Positions 1 to 8,984 of a DNA stretch of 64,000 nt are shown piece after piece. The notes below the pieces were generated by a model. It ran no database searches, was not told the origin of the DNA, and saw only the letters and a program-made list of their open reading frames with translations. The position numbers were made by a program, and so were the translations under genes. The stretch comes from Hyphomicrobiales bacterium (GTDB lineage Bacteria; Pseudomonadota; Alphaproteobacteria; Rhizobiales; Rhizobiaceae). The stretch spans positions 1 through 64,000 of the forward strand of contig UCJA01000009.1 in NCBI GenBank assembly GCA_900472675.1, read 5' to 3'. The number at the start of each line of letters is the position of its first letter. The first letter of the stretch is position 1.

Positions 1-265
1 GAGTCGGAGGGGGTGGGGGGTGTGGGTGCAGCACTGGATCCTGCCCGCTCGCCGATACCGCAGCCGAAGTTGTTAGGATGCGCTCTTCAACGAGAACTAG
101 TATACATCTGTGGTACGATCTAACCTCGACGCGACGTTGTTAACAATGATATCCGCCGCCAAGGTAACGCAAATTAGACCAGTCGCCGGATTTTCAGCGC
201 TATGATCTTATCTCGGAGGATCTAATTTTCTTGACGCGAATAAATTTGAGGCTACTGGCCTGACT
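1..265. other. Left-edge sequence without a recognised gene
   Basis: No convincing open reading frame, RNA gene or repeat was found here. The first about 60 bases are G-rich and the rest is visibly AT-richer than the window average, matching the composition of the two genes that follow. It lies beyond the 3' end of the minus-strand gene ending at 266. Confidence 0.5.
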
Positions 266-877
266 TTAGCGTGGTTTATTAGCCGAAGGTGACGAAGGCC
301 GACTTTCGGATGGGTACGGCTCTAAAACGGAACTGCTCTTAAGTGCATCGGCTGCTTTTACGACACGGCCTCCGGTCCGAACACGGCCTTCAGCAACTAA
401 TTTCGCGAGTTGTGACTTAGTGATAGTAACCGTCGGATCCGCAAACCTCATACGTTTACCGATCCCACTGTCATGCCTACTGCCACTCGAACCGCTGTGC
501 TTCCCTTTGCGCTTTTTACCCTCACGTATCTGGGTAGCCCTTAGTGTTTCCAAGTTAAAAATTTGTATTTTCTCAGCGACTTTGTCTCCAAGCCCTTCGG
601 GCCCAGCTTCAAGTAATACTCGAACGCCGCTGATTAACTCAGCAGGGATAGCTCTAGCAAACGTTATTGGGTTAACCGCCTGCCAAACACCTTCCTTTGC
701 GAGCCGCGCGCCAGTGACATAAACGAAATCATCTTCTGCGCCACCGTCCAAGGGATGTGATTTTAAGAAACGTTGCGCACAATTTGCAAATTCCTTTTGC
801 CCATCTTTTGTCGACAGGCTGTCCCTAAGCCCTTGAATTTCCGCGCTTTCTAATGATCCAAGCGATTTCAGCATCAA
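266..877 (-). CDS. Hypothetical protein, downstream gene of an AT-rich two-gene cassette
   Basis: I do not recognise this 203-residue protein. Residues 1 to about 110 look globular and mixed helical. About residues 117-140 form a basic, Gly/Ser/Lys/Arg-rich stretch, and the last 25 residues are Ser/Pro-rich and probably disordered. No signal peptide or membrane segment is visible. Its ATG overlaps the stop of the upstream gene by four bases (ATGA), so the two are probably translationally coupled. Codon use is more AT-rich than in uvrB next door, which suggests horizontal acquisition. It could be a partner, chaperone or immunity protein of the upstream gene; this is inference from the coupling only. 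Confidence 0.55.
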   Translation of the reverse strand: MMLKSLGSLESAEIQGLRDSLSTKDGQKEFANCAQRFLKSHPLDGGAEDDFVYVTGARLAKEGVWQAVNPITFARAIPAELISGVRVLLEAGPEGLGDKVAEKIQIFNLETLRATQIREGKKRKGKHSGSSGSRHDSGIGKRMRFADPTVTITKSQLAKLVAEGRVRTGGRVVKAADALKSSSVLEPYPSESRPSSPSANKPR

Positions 878-1410
878 GTTGCCCTTCTAACCGGGAAGAA
901 GTCTGGAACCAGCACAATGTCATTTTCTTTGAATCTTGCCGCAGCTGCCTCTAGGTGTGTCTTTTTTTGATGTGAGCGCATTCCATAACGTCCGGATCCA
1001 TTGTTGATGCTCCAGAGGCGTTCACTCTTACGGTAAACAATCTCACCTCCAATACGAGCTTCTTTTGTCGCGTCATGCAATAAGGACGGGTGCCCCAGTT
1101 TTTCAGTTCCTGGAATCTTCCCCCAATCGCCGCGTGGCCTCATGGCTATCGTCTTACGGGCTACGGGATCAACGAGTTCCTCGACGCTAAACCAGACCTT
1201 GCCATCTCTATCAATCAGCCAAAGAAGCGGGCAATACTGATGGACAACGGCGGGGAGAAAGACGTCTGGCGAAGCCGCTAGATAAGCGCGCAACGCGGGT
1301 GCTGTTACCTCATCTAATCGTTGCAGACTTTCTGGTCGGAAGTCGCGCTCGGCAGAGTGAACATCGCCGAAAGCAGAACGACAAGGACCATACAAAGCAG
1401 CGAGACTCAT
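874..1410 (-). CDS. Hypothetical protein with a toxin-like C-terminal signature
   Basis: This protein of about 178 residues starts at ATG 1410; an in-frame TTG at 1467 would add 19 residues, and neither start has a clear Shine-Dalgarno. The C-terminal third carries HPSLL, then GGEIVY, then INNGSGRYG, then a helix with AAARF and a hydrophobic end. From memory, the order H-x-S-L, G-G-E, N-x-S-G-(H/R)-Y resembles a module seen at the C-termini of some secreted toxin- or effector-like proteins, but I cannot name the family or its activity. It is the first gene of a coupled pair with the gene ending at 266 and has AT-rich codon use relative to its surroundings. The existence of the gene is moderately secure; the function is unknown. 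Confidence 0.55.
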   Translation of the reverse strand: MSLAALYGPCRSAFGDVHSAERDFRPESLQRLDEVTAPALRAYLAASPDVFLPAVVHQYCPLLWLIDRDGKVWFSVEELVDPVARKTIAMRPRGDWGKIPGTEKLGHPSLLHDATKEARIGGEIVYRKSERLWSINNGSGRYGMRSHQKKTHLEAAAARFKENDIVLVPDFFPVRRAT

Positions 1411-1595
1411 GAAGCAACCATGGTTTACGCGTATAAAATCTCTCGCATAGGTTTTAGTTTCAATCAAGATATGGCTGTCAAAAGTATCTCTCCGCTATCG
1501 ATTCCGTCAAGGTGTACCCTTAATGCAGTTCTTACGCTTCTGCTCGCCGGGAACTCGTAGCTTCCCGCGCCGGCTTGGAGCGCGGATGCGCAACG

Positions 1596-1626
1596 ACCGG
1601 ATTCCGGCTCTAGGCCGGGATGACGG
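1596..1626. repeat. Short palindromic intergenic element
   Basis: An inverted repeat with arms at 1601-1608 (attccggc) and 1614-1621 (gccgggat) and a five-base loop; it pairs with one G-U. Imperfect palindromes ending in gccgggatgac are common between genes in rhizobia. It sits in the gap between the cassette and the uvrB stop, beside the 78-bp repeat, so this gap appears to be a mosaic of repeat pieces. Confidence 0.5.
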
Positions 1627-1673
1627 CGGAGAAACCCTTCCGCAGCAGCCCCGTGCCCCTCCACCAGCCTCTT

Positions 1674-1751
1674 CCCCTCACCAAGTTCGCCGAACCGCTC
1701 GGCAGAGCCTCGCGGGGCGAACTATCCTCTCCCTCAAGGGGAGAGGTGGCG
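1674..1751. repeat. 78-bp palindromic repeat, intergenic copy downstream of uvrB
   Basis: This stretch matches 2150-2227 at 75 of 78 positions by direct reading. It holds two inverted repeats: gttcgcc paired with ggcgaac, and a stronger hairpin whose arms are cctctccc and gggagagg around a five-base loop. It ends 44 bases beyond the uvrB stop, where it could help stabilise or terminate the minus-strand transcript. The layout is like rhizobial intergenic mosaic or palindromic elements; no coding function is visible. Confidence 0.8.
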
Positions 1752-1794
1752 TCGCGTCTGCCGCGGCCGTGCGGGCCCAAGGGGGACCTTGCTC

Positions 1795-4700
1795 CTACCG
1801 CCCCGGTCGTCCCGTCTTGCCCTTGGTGCGGCTCTTGCGCTTCTGCTCGCCCGGATCCTCATAGGATCCGGCACCGGGCTTGGCGCGCACCAGCGGGCGG
1901 GCGTCGTCCTTGGCACCCCGGGACGGTGATCCGTCGCCTTTTTCCGGCTGGCCTTCGAGCAGCGGCGAGTGGCGGCGCTTGCTGCTGATGGTTTCCGGCG
2001 GCCGGGCGGGCAGGGCGCCGGGGGCGGGCTTTTCCGTGCGGCCGACTGTCATCTCGTCCAGCGTGTTTCGGCGGAAGAGAGGGGTGGCCGTGTCGGTGCC
2101 CGGTCCCATGTCGTCGAGCGAGGGTTTGGCGAAGTAGGAGGCTTGCTGCCCCCTCACCAAGTTCGCCGAACCGCCCGGCGGAGCCTCGCGGGGCAAACTA
2201 TCCTCTCCCTCAAGGGGAGAGGTGGCGCCGCGTTTGCCGCCTTTGCCGCCGCCGAGCGAGGCGCGGGTGGCTTCGGCGCTGCGGCGCACGCCTTCCTGCG
2301 CCTTGGATTCCTCGCGGGCGATCGGGTCGTCCATGGTCGCGAGTTCCGAGGCCTTGAGGCGCTTGATCTCGTCGCGCAGGCGGGCGGCCTTTTCGAAGTC
2401 GAGATCGGCGGCCGCATCGCGCATGCTCTTTTCCATGGCGTTGAGATGCGCCTGGAGATTGTTGCCGACCAGATGCCCGCCATCGGCAAACCCCTTGCCG
2501 GAGGCGCCGGAGATATCGGCCCGCACATGGTCGCGCTCGTAGACCGAGTCGAGGATGTCGGAGATGCGCGCCTTCACCGATTCAGGCGTGATGCCATGCG
2601 CCTCGTTATAGGCCACCTGCTTTTCGCGGCGCCGCGCGGTCTCGTCCATGGCACGCTGCATCGAGCCGGTGATCTTGTCCGCATAGAGGATGACCTTGCC
2701 GTCGACGTTACGCGCCGCGCGACCGATGGTCTGAACGAGAGAGGTCTCCGAGCGCAAAAAGCCTTCCTTGTCGGCGTCGAGAATGGCAACGAAGCCGCAT
2801 TCGGGAATATCGAGGCCTTCACGCAACAGGTTGATGCCGACGAGCACGTCGAAGGCACCCAGCCGCAGGTCGCGGATGATCTCGATGCGCTCCAGCGTGT
2901 CGATATCCGAGTGCATGTAGCGCACCCGCACGCCTTGTTCATGCAGGTATTCGGTGAGGTCTTCGGCCATCCGCTTGGTGAGCACGGTGCAAAGCGTGCG
3001 ATAGCCCTTTTCGGCCGTCTCGCGGATTTCGCCCAGCACGTCGTCCACCTGGGAGCGGGCCGAGCGCACTTCGACCGGCGGGTCGATCAGGCCGGTCGGG
3101 CGGATCACCTGTTCGGCAAACACGCCGCCGGACTGTTCCATCTCCCAATTGCCGGGGGTGGCCGACACGGAGACGGTGAGGGGGCGCATGGCATCCCACT
3201 CCTCGAAGCGCAGCGGCCGGTTGTCCATGCAGGAAGGCAGGCGGAAACCGTATTCGGCCAGCGTCGCTTTTCGGCGGAAGTCGCCCCGGTACATGCCGCC
3301 GATCTGGCTGACGGAGACATGGCTCTCGTCGATGAACAGCAGCGCATTGTCGGGGATATATTCAAACAGCGTCGGCGGCGGCTCGCCGGGCGTGCGGCCG
3401 GTGAGATAGCGCGAATAGTTCTCGATGCCGGCGCAGGAACCGGTCGCCTCCAGCATCTCGATGTCATAGCGCGTTCGCTGCTCCAGCCGCTGCGCTTCGA
3501 GCAGGCGGCCGCCCTTTTCGAGCTCGGCCAGGCGGTGCTTCAGCTCTTCCTTGATCGACTTGATGGCGCCGTTGAGCGTCGGGCGCGGCGTCACATAGTG
3601 GGAGTTGGCGTAGATCTTGACGCTCTTCAGGTCGCCGGTCTTCTGGCCCGTCAAAGGGTCGAACTCGGTGATCGCGTCGATCTCGTCGCCGAACATGGAG
3701 ATCCGCCAGGCGGCATCCTCCAGGTGGGCCGGAAAGATCTCGATCGTATCGCCGCGCACCCGGAACGAGCCGCGCTGAAAGTCCATGTCGCGGCGCTTGT
3801 ACTGCTGGGCGACCAGATCGGCCAGCAGCTGGCGCTGGTCCAGCCGGTCACCGACCGCCATCTGGAAGGTCATCGCCGTATAGGTTTCGACCGAGCCGAT
3901 ACCGTAGATGCACGACACCGAGGCGACGATGATGCAGTCGTCGCGCTCCAAGAGCGAGCGGGTGGCGGAGTGGCGCATCCGGTCGATCTGCTCGTTGATC
4001 GAGCTCTCCTTCTCGATGAAGGTATCCGAGCGCGGCACATAGGCTTCCGGCTGGTAGTAGTCGTAGTAGGAGACGAAATACTCCACCGCATTGTCGGGGA
4101 AGAAGTTCTTGAACTCCGAATAAAGCTGCGCCGCCAGCGTTTTGTTGGGCGCGAGGATCACGGCCGGGCGCTGCGTCGCCTCGATCACCTTGGCCATGGT
4201 AAAGGTCTTGCCCGAGCCGGTCACGCCGAGCAGCACCTGGCTCCGCTCGTTCTCGTTGATGCCGGTGACGAGATCGGCGATCGCGGTCGGCTGGTCGCCG
4301 GCCGGCTCGTAGTCCGACACCATGCGGATCGGCACGCCGCCCTCGGATTTCTCGGGGCGATGGGGCCGGTGCGGCGTCCACATCTTGCCGTCCTTGAACA
4401 GCGGATTGCCGCTCTCGATCAGTGCTGACAGCGCCTCGACCGTCGCGGTAACCGCGCCGGGGGCGAGATTCGCGGCTTCCTCGAGGCTGACGTCCATGCC
4501 CGCGACCGGGTTGAGGCCGGCAGCGGCACGCGTCTTCGGGTCCGACGAACCGCCCATCGACGTGCCGCGGGCCGATTTCGACGAGGTCGTGTGCTTGGCA
4601 TTGACGGGCTTGGCGGTGTCCTTGGCCGCCTGCTTGATCGCTTCCTCGCGGGCCGCGATCTCGATCTTCTTGCGGTGCTTGCCGGCCTTGGAGGCGATCT

Positions 4701-4866
4701 CGCGCTGTGTCTCGATGCCGGAGACCTCCGCCTCGGCCTCCAGCTGCTTCACCCAGTCGGACACGGAGCCGGACAAGGGAGCGCCCTCGAAGGACGACTG
4801 CGGACCCTCCTCGAAACCATCGTGGGAGGGCGTCGAGGCGGAGGGTTTTTTCGGGGATCTGGCCAT
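1795..4866 (-). CDS. uvrB: UvrABC excinuclease subunit B
   Basis: UvrB is the helicase-like damage-verification subunit of nucleotide excision repair; it is loaded on DNA by UvrA and recruits UvrC. At 1023 residues it is much longer than the roughly 670 of E. coli. Residues 1 to about 175 are a low-conservation N-terminal extension, as known in rhizobia. The Walker A motif GVTGSGKT lies near residue 210, the beta-hairpin region with [12 protein letters not shown] near 255, and a C-terminal UVR motif ([15 protein letters not shown]) near 820. A tail of about 180 residues follows, holding an in-frame 78-bp repeat at about residues 880-906. The start MARSPKK at 4866 is preferred over an upstream in-frame codon at 4935 because the extra residues are unlike the family. 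Confidence 0.96.
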   Translation of the reverse strand: MARSPKKPSASTPSHDGFEEGPQSSFEGAPLSGSVSDWVKQLEAEAEVSGIETQREIASKAGKHRKKIEIAAREEAIKQAAKDTAKPVNAKHTTSSKSARGTSMGGSSDPKTRAAAGLNPVAGMDVSLEEAANLAPGAVTATVEALSALIESGNPLFKDGKMWTPHRPHRPEKSEGGVPIRMVSDYEPAGDQPTAIADLVTGINENERSQVLLGVTGSGKTFTMAKVIEATQRPAVILAPNKTLAAQLYSEFKNFFPDNAVEYFVSYYDYYQPEAYVPRSDTFIEKESSINEQIDRMRHSATRSLLERDDCIIVASVSCIYGIGSVETYTAMTFQMAVGDRLDQRQLLADLVAQQYKRRDMDFQRGSFRVRGDTIEIFPAHLEDAAWRISMFGDEIDAITEFDPLTGQKTGDLKSVKIYANSHYVTPRPTLNGAIKSIKEELKHRLAELEKGGRLLEAQRLEQRTRYDIEMLEATGSCAGIENYSRYLTGRTPGEPPPTLFEYIPDNALLFIDESHVSVSQIGGMYRGDFRRKATLAEYGFRLPSCMDNRPLRFEEWDAMRPLTVSVSATPGNWEMEQSGGVFAEQVIRPTGLIDPPVEVRSARSQVDDVLGEIRETAEKGYRTLCTVLTKRMAEDLTEYLHEQGVRVRYMHSDIDTLERIEIIRDLRLGAFDVLVGINLLREGLDIPECGFVAILDADKEGFLRSETSLVQTIGRAARNVDGKVILYADKITGSMQRAMDETARRREKQVAYNEAHGITPESVKARISDILDSVYERDHVRADISGASGKGFADGGHLVGNNLQAHLNAMEKSMRDAAADLDFEKAARLRDEIKRLKASELATMDDPIAREESKAQEGVRRSAEATRASLGGGKGGKRGATSPLEGEDSLPREAPPGGSANLVRGQQASYFAKPSLDDMGPGTDTATPLFRRNTLDEMTVGRTEKPAPGALPARPPETISSKRRHSPLLEGQPEKGDGSPSRGAKDDARPLVRAKPGAGSYEDPGEQKRKSRTKGKTGRPGR
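2150..2227. repeat. 78-bp palindromic repeat inserted in frame in uvrB
   Basis: This second copy of the element at 1674-1751 lies inside uvrB with three substitutions relative to the intergenic copy. Because 78 is 26 codons and the minus-strand frame has no stop, it adds about 26 residues, including [15 protein letters not shown], to the variable UvrB tail. One substitution weakens the outer inverted repeat, while the inner hairpin (cctctccc/gggagagg) is intact. Confidence 0.85.
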
Positions 4867-5096
4867 GCGCGGAATATGGAGCCGGCACGGCGGAATGTGA
4901 AGAGGGGCCGCGCAAAAACCGGTACAAACCAGCAACGGGGATGGTGGGCGCGTTGAAGGAGAGGTTAGCGCTTGAGGGCGAGTTTACCCCACCCCATCAC
5001 ATTACAATGTGGACATGTCCTAAAATAGCCCCACTTCGACGCGGTTTTCGCCATAAAGGTCACGGAACGTGAAATCGAAGAACAAGGAGTGGTCCC

Positions 5097-6665
5097 ATGG
5101 CCCTTGCGAACGAGACCCTGGCGGCGATCCGCTACGGATATGGTTTGCGCCCCGGCGAGACGGCTCCGCGGGATGCGGCGGGCTTGCTGGCCCAGCTCGA
5201 GGCGGGCCGCACCGCAAAACTCCGCTTTCCCCGCGAGGGCGTCGCCGGTCGCCGCGAAACGGCGACCCGGATCATTTCCCTGCGCGCAGCGGAATCCAAG
5301 GCCACGAAGGAAGGCAAGCCTAACGAGGCAATCCGCCGGCAGACCCAGCGGGAGGCGCAGCGCATCTACCGTCAGGATGCCATGGCCCGGCTTGCCCAGG
5401 CGGTCTATTCGCCGCTCGGCTTCCATGAGCGGCTGGCCACCTTCTGGACCGATCATTTCTCGACTAGCGCGATGAAGTCTCTGCCGATGCGCATGGTGGT
5501 GCCGCTCTACGAGGCGGAGGCCGTCCGTCCCAACATGGCCGGCACCTTCGCGCGGCTGCTGAAGGCGGCGATCCTCCATCCCGCCATGCTGATCTACCTC
5601 GACCAGGACCAGAGCATCGGGCCGGATTCGGTTGCCGCGCAGAAGAGCGGGCGCGGCCTCAACGAAAACCTCGGGCGCGAACTGCTGGAGCTTCATACGC
5701 TGGGCGCCGGCAGCGGCTACACCCAGGCGGACGTGCGGGCGGCGGCGCTGATCCTCACCGGCCTGTCGGTCGACAATCGCGCCCTGCAGGTCGTCTACAA
5801 GCCGCGGTTTGCCGAAGGCGGCGCCATCACCCTGCTAGGCCAGGATTACGACGGCGACGAGGGCGAGGGGCAGGACCACATGCTGATGCTGGAGGATCTT
5901 GCAGCCCATCCGAAGACCGCCGGCCACATCTGCCGCAAGCTGGTCTCGCATTTCGTCGACGACACGCCGCCGGAGGAACTGGTCACGCCCATGCTGGAGG
6001 CCTGGACGCGCACCAGCGGCAATCTGACCGACGTCTACCGCGCCATGCTGGAGCATCCGCGCGCCTGGTCGGACCCCGGCCGCAAGATCAAGCAGCCGTT
6101 CGATTTCGTGGCGTCAGGCCTGCGCGCCTTTGGCCTGCCGGAAACCAGCCTCACCGATCTTTCCCGCGACATGGACCAGGCGGATGTCGACGACGGCGCG
6201 GTCGACAAGGCGATGAAGATGGCAAGCGACATGGCAGGCGCAGTGGCCGGTCAGGTGACGGGCCAGGGAGCCGGCCAGATGGAGGGTGACGCTGCCCTGA
6301 CAGGCGCGCCCGCGATAGGTGGAGAGACTGTGGCCAATGAAGCCAAGCGCCGCGGCGGACGCGCCAATTCCCTGACGCTCGGGGCCCTGCAGCGCATGCG
6401 CCAGCCCATCTGGCAGCCGCCGAGCCCGGCGGGTTTTGCCGACCAGGCCAGCGTCTGGCTATCGCCGAGCCAGCTGACCGAACGGATCAGCTGGTCGCGC
6501 AACATGGCCAAGGCCTACGGGCAGACGATCGAACCCTTGCCGCTTCTCGATGCAGCCCTTGCCGACGCCGCGGGTCCGGAGACCCGCAAGATCATCGGCC
6601 AGGCACCCAACAAGCTGCACGGGATCACCATGGTTCTCGCATCCCCCGAGTTCAACAGGAGATAG
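5097..6665 (+). CDS. DUF1800 domain-containing protein
   Basis: This 522-residue protein matches the DUF1800 family along most of its length, with typical segments GYGLRPGE near the start, FWTDHFSTS near residue 118, and a block with NENLGRELLELHTLG. The molecular function of the family is not established. DUF1800 genes are usually followed by a DUF1501 gene, as here with a two-base gap, so the two products probably act together. Residues about 375-420 are a Gly/Ala/Gln-rich insertion (AGQVTGQGAGQ) that looks like a flexible linker. The start has a good Shine-Dalgarno (aaggag, eight to nine bases upstream). No classical signal peptide is visible, so export, if any, is not obvious. Confidence 0.88.
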   Translation: MALANETLAAIRYGYGLRPGETAPRDAAGLLAQLEAGRTAKLRFPREGVAGRRETATRIISLRAAESKATKEGKPNEAIRRQTQREAQRIYRQDAMARLAQAVYSPLGFHERLATFWTDHFSTSAMKSLPMRMVVPLYEAEAVRPNMAGTFARLLKAAILHPAMLIYLDQDQSIGPDSVAAQKSGRGLNENLGRELLELHTLGAGSGYTQADVRAAALILTGLSVDNRALQVVYKPRFAEGGAITLLGQDYDGDEGEGQDHMLMLEDLAAHPKTAGHICRKLVSHFVDDTPPEELVTPMLEAWTRTSGNLTDVYRAMLEHPRAWSDPGRKIKQPFDFVASGLRAFGLPETSLTDLSRDMDQADVDDGAVDKAMKMASDMAGAVAGQVTGQGAGQMEGDAALTGAPAIGGETVANEAKRRGGRANSLTLGALQRMRQPIWQPPSPAGFADQASVWLSPSQLTERISWSRNMAKAYGQTIEPLPLLDAALADAAGPETRKIIGQAPNKLHGITMVLASPEFNRR

Positions 6666-6667
6666 TC

Positions 6668-7846
6668 ATGACCGATCAAGAGAGCCTCCTGTTGTCGCGT
6701 CGCGGTTTCCTGGCAGGCGCCTGCTGTGCCGCCGCCGCGCCCGTGCTTGCCCCCGTGTCCTTTGCCGCCATGCCCGGCGACAACCGCTTCGTGACCATTA
6801 TCCTGCGCGGCGCCATGGATGGCCTGGATCTCGTGCAGCCCTATGGCGATCCGGCCTTTGCAGCGCTTCGCCCCAAGCTCGGACGGATGCCGGATACCGG
6901 CCTGCTGGATCTCGACGGCTTCTTCGGGCTGAACCCCGCCGCCGCCCCGCTGATGCCGCTCTGGCAGGCGAGGGAACTATCCTTCGTCCATGCGGTCTCG
7001 ACCCCTTATCGCAACCAGCGCAGCCATTTCGACGGACAGGATATTCTCGAGACCGGCGGCAACGACAAGAGCCAGAAAACCGGCTGGCTGAACCGCACGC
7101 TCGCCGTCATTCCCCAATCGGGCCGGCGCACCGCCATCGACATCAATGCCTCGATGGACCTGATCCTGACCGGTCCGAACCGGGTGGCATCCTGGTCGAG
7201 CCAGAGCAACTTTGCCCTGGCCGAGGACGAGCTAGCCTTCCTGGAGCGCCTCTATGCCCAGGATGCACCTTTCGCCGAGGCACTGGCGGAAGCACGCTCC
7301 ACGGATATCTCGGCCGACTCGCTCTATAGCGACGGCAAGCGCGGCGGCGGCATCGCCGATATGGCGCGGCTGGCCGGCGGCATGCTGAAGGGCGACTACC
7401 GGATCGCCAGCTTCTCGATCAACGGCTGGGATACCCATGTGGGCCAGCAGGCGCAGTTCCGCAAAGCGGTCGCCGACCTATCGACGGCCATCGTGACGCT
7501 GAAGGACTCGTTGGGAGCGGAGGCCTGGGGCAAGACGGTGGTGCTCGCCATGACCGAGTTCGGCCGCACCGCGCGGGAAAACGGCACCGGCGGCACGGAC
7601 CACGGCACGGGCGGACTGGCCGTGCTGGCCGGTGGCGCCGCAACCGGCGGAAAGGTGCTTGGCCAATGGCCGGGACTGGCGCCGGACAGCCTGCTCGACC
7701 AGCGCGACCTGATGCCGACCGGCGACGTGCGCGAAGTGGCGGCCGCCATGCTCTACCAGCAGTTCGGCATCAGCCCCGGCAACCTCACCACCAAGGTCTT
7801 CCCGGGTCTCAGCTTCGATAAGTCATCGATCTATCTTCGCGCATAG
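6668..7846 (+). CDS. DUF1501 domain-containing protein with Tat-type signal
   Basis: This 392-residue protein starts two bases after the DUF1800 gene. Its N-terminus has a twin-arginine motif, SRRGFLAGA at about residues 10-18, followed by an Ala-rich hydrophobic core, indicating folded export by Tat. The body has DUF1501 hallmarks: RGAMDGLDLVQPYGD near residue 50, SHFDGQDILETGG near 120, and TEFGRTARENGTGGTDHG near 295. The histidines and aspartates of these motifs recall alkaline-phosphatase/sulfatase-like metal sites, but no substrate is known. The pair DUF1800-DUF1501 is a conserved neighbour arrangement in proteobacteria. The family is confident; the role is unknown. Confidence 0.9.
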   Translation: MTDQESLLLSRRGFLAGACCAAAAPVLAPVSFAAMPGDNRFVTIILRGAMDGLDLVQPYGDPAFAALRPKLGRMPDTGLLDLDGFFGLNPAAAPLMPLWQARELSFVHAVSTPYRNQRSHFDGQDILETGGNDKSQKTGWLNRTLAVIPQSGRRTAIDINASMDLILTGPNRVASWSSQSNFALAEDELAFLERLYAQDAPFAEALAEARSTDISADSLYSDGKRGGGIADMARLAGGMLKGDYRIASFSINGWDTHVGQQAQFRKAVADLSTAIVTLKDSLGAEAWGKTVVLAMTEFGRTARENGTGGTDHGTGGLAVLAGGAATGGKVLGQWPGLAPDSLLDQRDLMPTGDVREVAAAMLYQQFGISPGNLTTKVFPGLSFDKSSIYLRA

Positions 7847-7854
7847 CATGAAGT

Positions 7855-8373
7855 CTAGGTTTCAAGCCGCTGATCTCGATGGCGAAACACGAAATCGCCC
7901 GGCGCGTGCGGCTTGGCCGTGGGATCGATCTCTGCTCCTAGCCGCTCTGCGAGGGCTTTGGATCTCAGATTGTCCGGACGGATATAGCTTACGAGCGCGC
8001 CAGGCCGCGAGGTCAGTGCCCAGGCGCGCATTTCGGACGCAGCCTCGAACGCATAGCCCTTGCCCTCGGCGTGCTTATAGAGAAACCAGCCGAGTTCACG
8101 CTCGGGAAACAAGGGTCCGGCATTGATGCCGACCTGTCCGACGCATTGACCCGTCTGGCGTTCCTCGATCATCAGGCATCCGTGCCCGAACAGGCTCCAC
8201 TGCGCGATATCGTTGCAGAACATGCCCCAGGCGGTCGCTAACGCATGCGGGCCGCCCATATGGATGGACCGCTCCGACATCATCAGTGCGGCATAATCGG
8301 GCCAGTCGTCCATGGTTGCTGCGCGCAGACGCAGGCGTTCGGTCTGCAGCGTCGGGATCACCGGCCCGCTCAC
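7855..8373 (-). CDS. GNAT family N-acetyltransferase
   Basis: This 172-residue protein of the RimJ/RimL-like GNAT branch has the N-terminal strand TLQTERLRLRAATMDDWPDY, the acetyl-CoA-binding region around residues 95-110 (LGWFLYKHAEGKGYAFEA) and the C-terminal block RPDNLRSKALAERLGA. Such enzymes transfer acetyl groups from acetyl-CoA to protein N-termini or small amines; the substrate cannot be read from sequence. The start is a GTG that overlaps the stop of the upstream thioesterase gene by four bases, implying coupled translation. It converges with the DUF1501 gene, only eight bases away. Confidence 0.88.
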   Translation of the reverse strand: MSGPVIPTLQTERLRLRAATMDDWPDYAALMMSERSIHMGGPHALATAWGMFCNDIAQWSLFGHGCLMIEERQTGQCVGQVGINAGPLFPERELGWFLYKHAEGKGYAFEAASEMRAWALTSRPGALVSYIRPDNLRSKALAERLGAEIDPTAKPHAPGDFVFRHRDQRLET

Positions 8374-8756
8374 TCTTCCCGCACCGGCGTCGGCTTGCCG
8401 TCCTCGCCAAGCGCCACCATGATGAAGGTTCCGGCCGTCACCTTTTCCAGGAGCCGGTGGCGGGCCCGGTGCGCCCAGGCCTCGACGCTTAATGTGATCG
8501 AGGTGCGCCCGACGCGGGTGATCTCCGTATAGATGCTCAGCGTATCGCCGATCTTGACCGGCAGCTGGAAAGCCATCTCCTTGACCGCGGCCGTGACCAC
8601 CCGGCCATGCGCCCGTTCGCCGGCGCGGATGCCGCTGGCCAAGTCCATCTGAGCCATTACCCAGCCGCCAAAAATATCGCCGGCGGGGTTGGCGTCGGCC
8701 GGCATGGCGAGCGTGCGAAGCGTCAGTTCACCGGCGGGTTTAAGCGAATCTGTCAT
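8370..8756 (-). CDS. Acyl-CoA thioesterase, YciA-type hotdog fold
   Basis: This 128-residue hotdog-fold protein should hydrolyse acyl-CoA to free acid and CoA. The family signature is clear: TLAMPADANPAGDIFGGWVM at about residues 14-33 holds the conserved N-P-x-G-D-x-F-G-G-W active-site helix, and GDTLSIYTEITRVGRTS follows. The true start is ATG 8756 (MTDSLKP); the frame stays open upstream through a tandem repeat and is not part of the gene. It is followed by the GNAT gene with a four-base overlap, so the two form a small operon. Physiological substrates are not evident. Confidence 0.9.
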   Translation of the reverse strand: MTDSLKPAGELTLRTLAMPADANPAGDIFGGWVMAQMDLASGIRAGERAHGRVVTAAVKEMAFQLPVKIGDTLSIYTEITRVGRTSITLSVEAWAHRARHRLLEKVTAGTFIMVALGEDGKPTPVREE

Positions 8757-8843
8757 GCATCTGGTTCCTGGTGTTGAAGACCTGTCCTCCGCTGCGCAGG
8801 CTAGCCAAAAACCCGCCCGATCCCAACCCGTTTTTCGGGCGGG

Positions 8844-8900
8844 CTGCCATGCACCCCGTGGGTTGCCATGCACCCCGTGGGTTGCCATGCGCCCCGTGGG
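8844..8900. repeat. 19-bp tandem repeat, three units
   Basis: Three abutting 19-base units (8844-8862, 8863-8881, 8882-8900) based on ttgccatgcaccccgtggg; unit 1 starts with c instead of t and unit 3 has one a-to-g change. The array lies between the start of the thioesterase gene and the divergent oxidoreductase gene, where promoters for both would be expected. Confidence 0.9.
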
Positions 8901-8984
8901 GTTCAAGGCGCGCCTGTGACGCCGGTCAAATACCGATTGCCGGCGGCCGGCTAGCCTTGAGCAATGTTCAACGGGACAACCACG

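Noticed and set aside
1969-4428. Long open frame of 819 codons on the plus strand opposite uvrB
   Set aside because: It is a GC-rich shadow of uvrB; composition is Arg/Gly/Ala/His-rich with no motif, and the uvrB frame is conserved.
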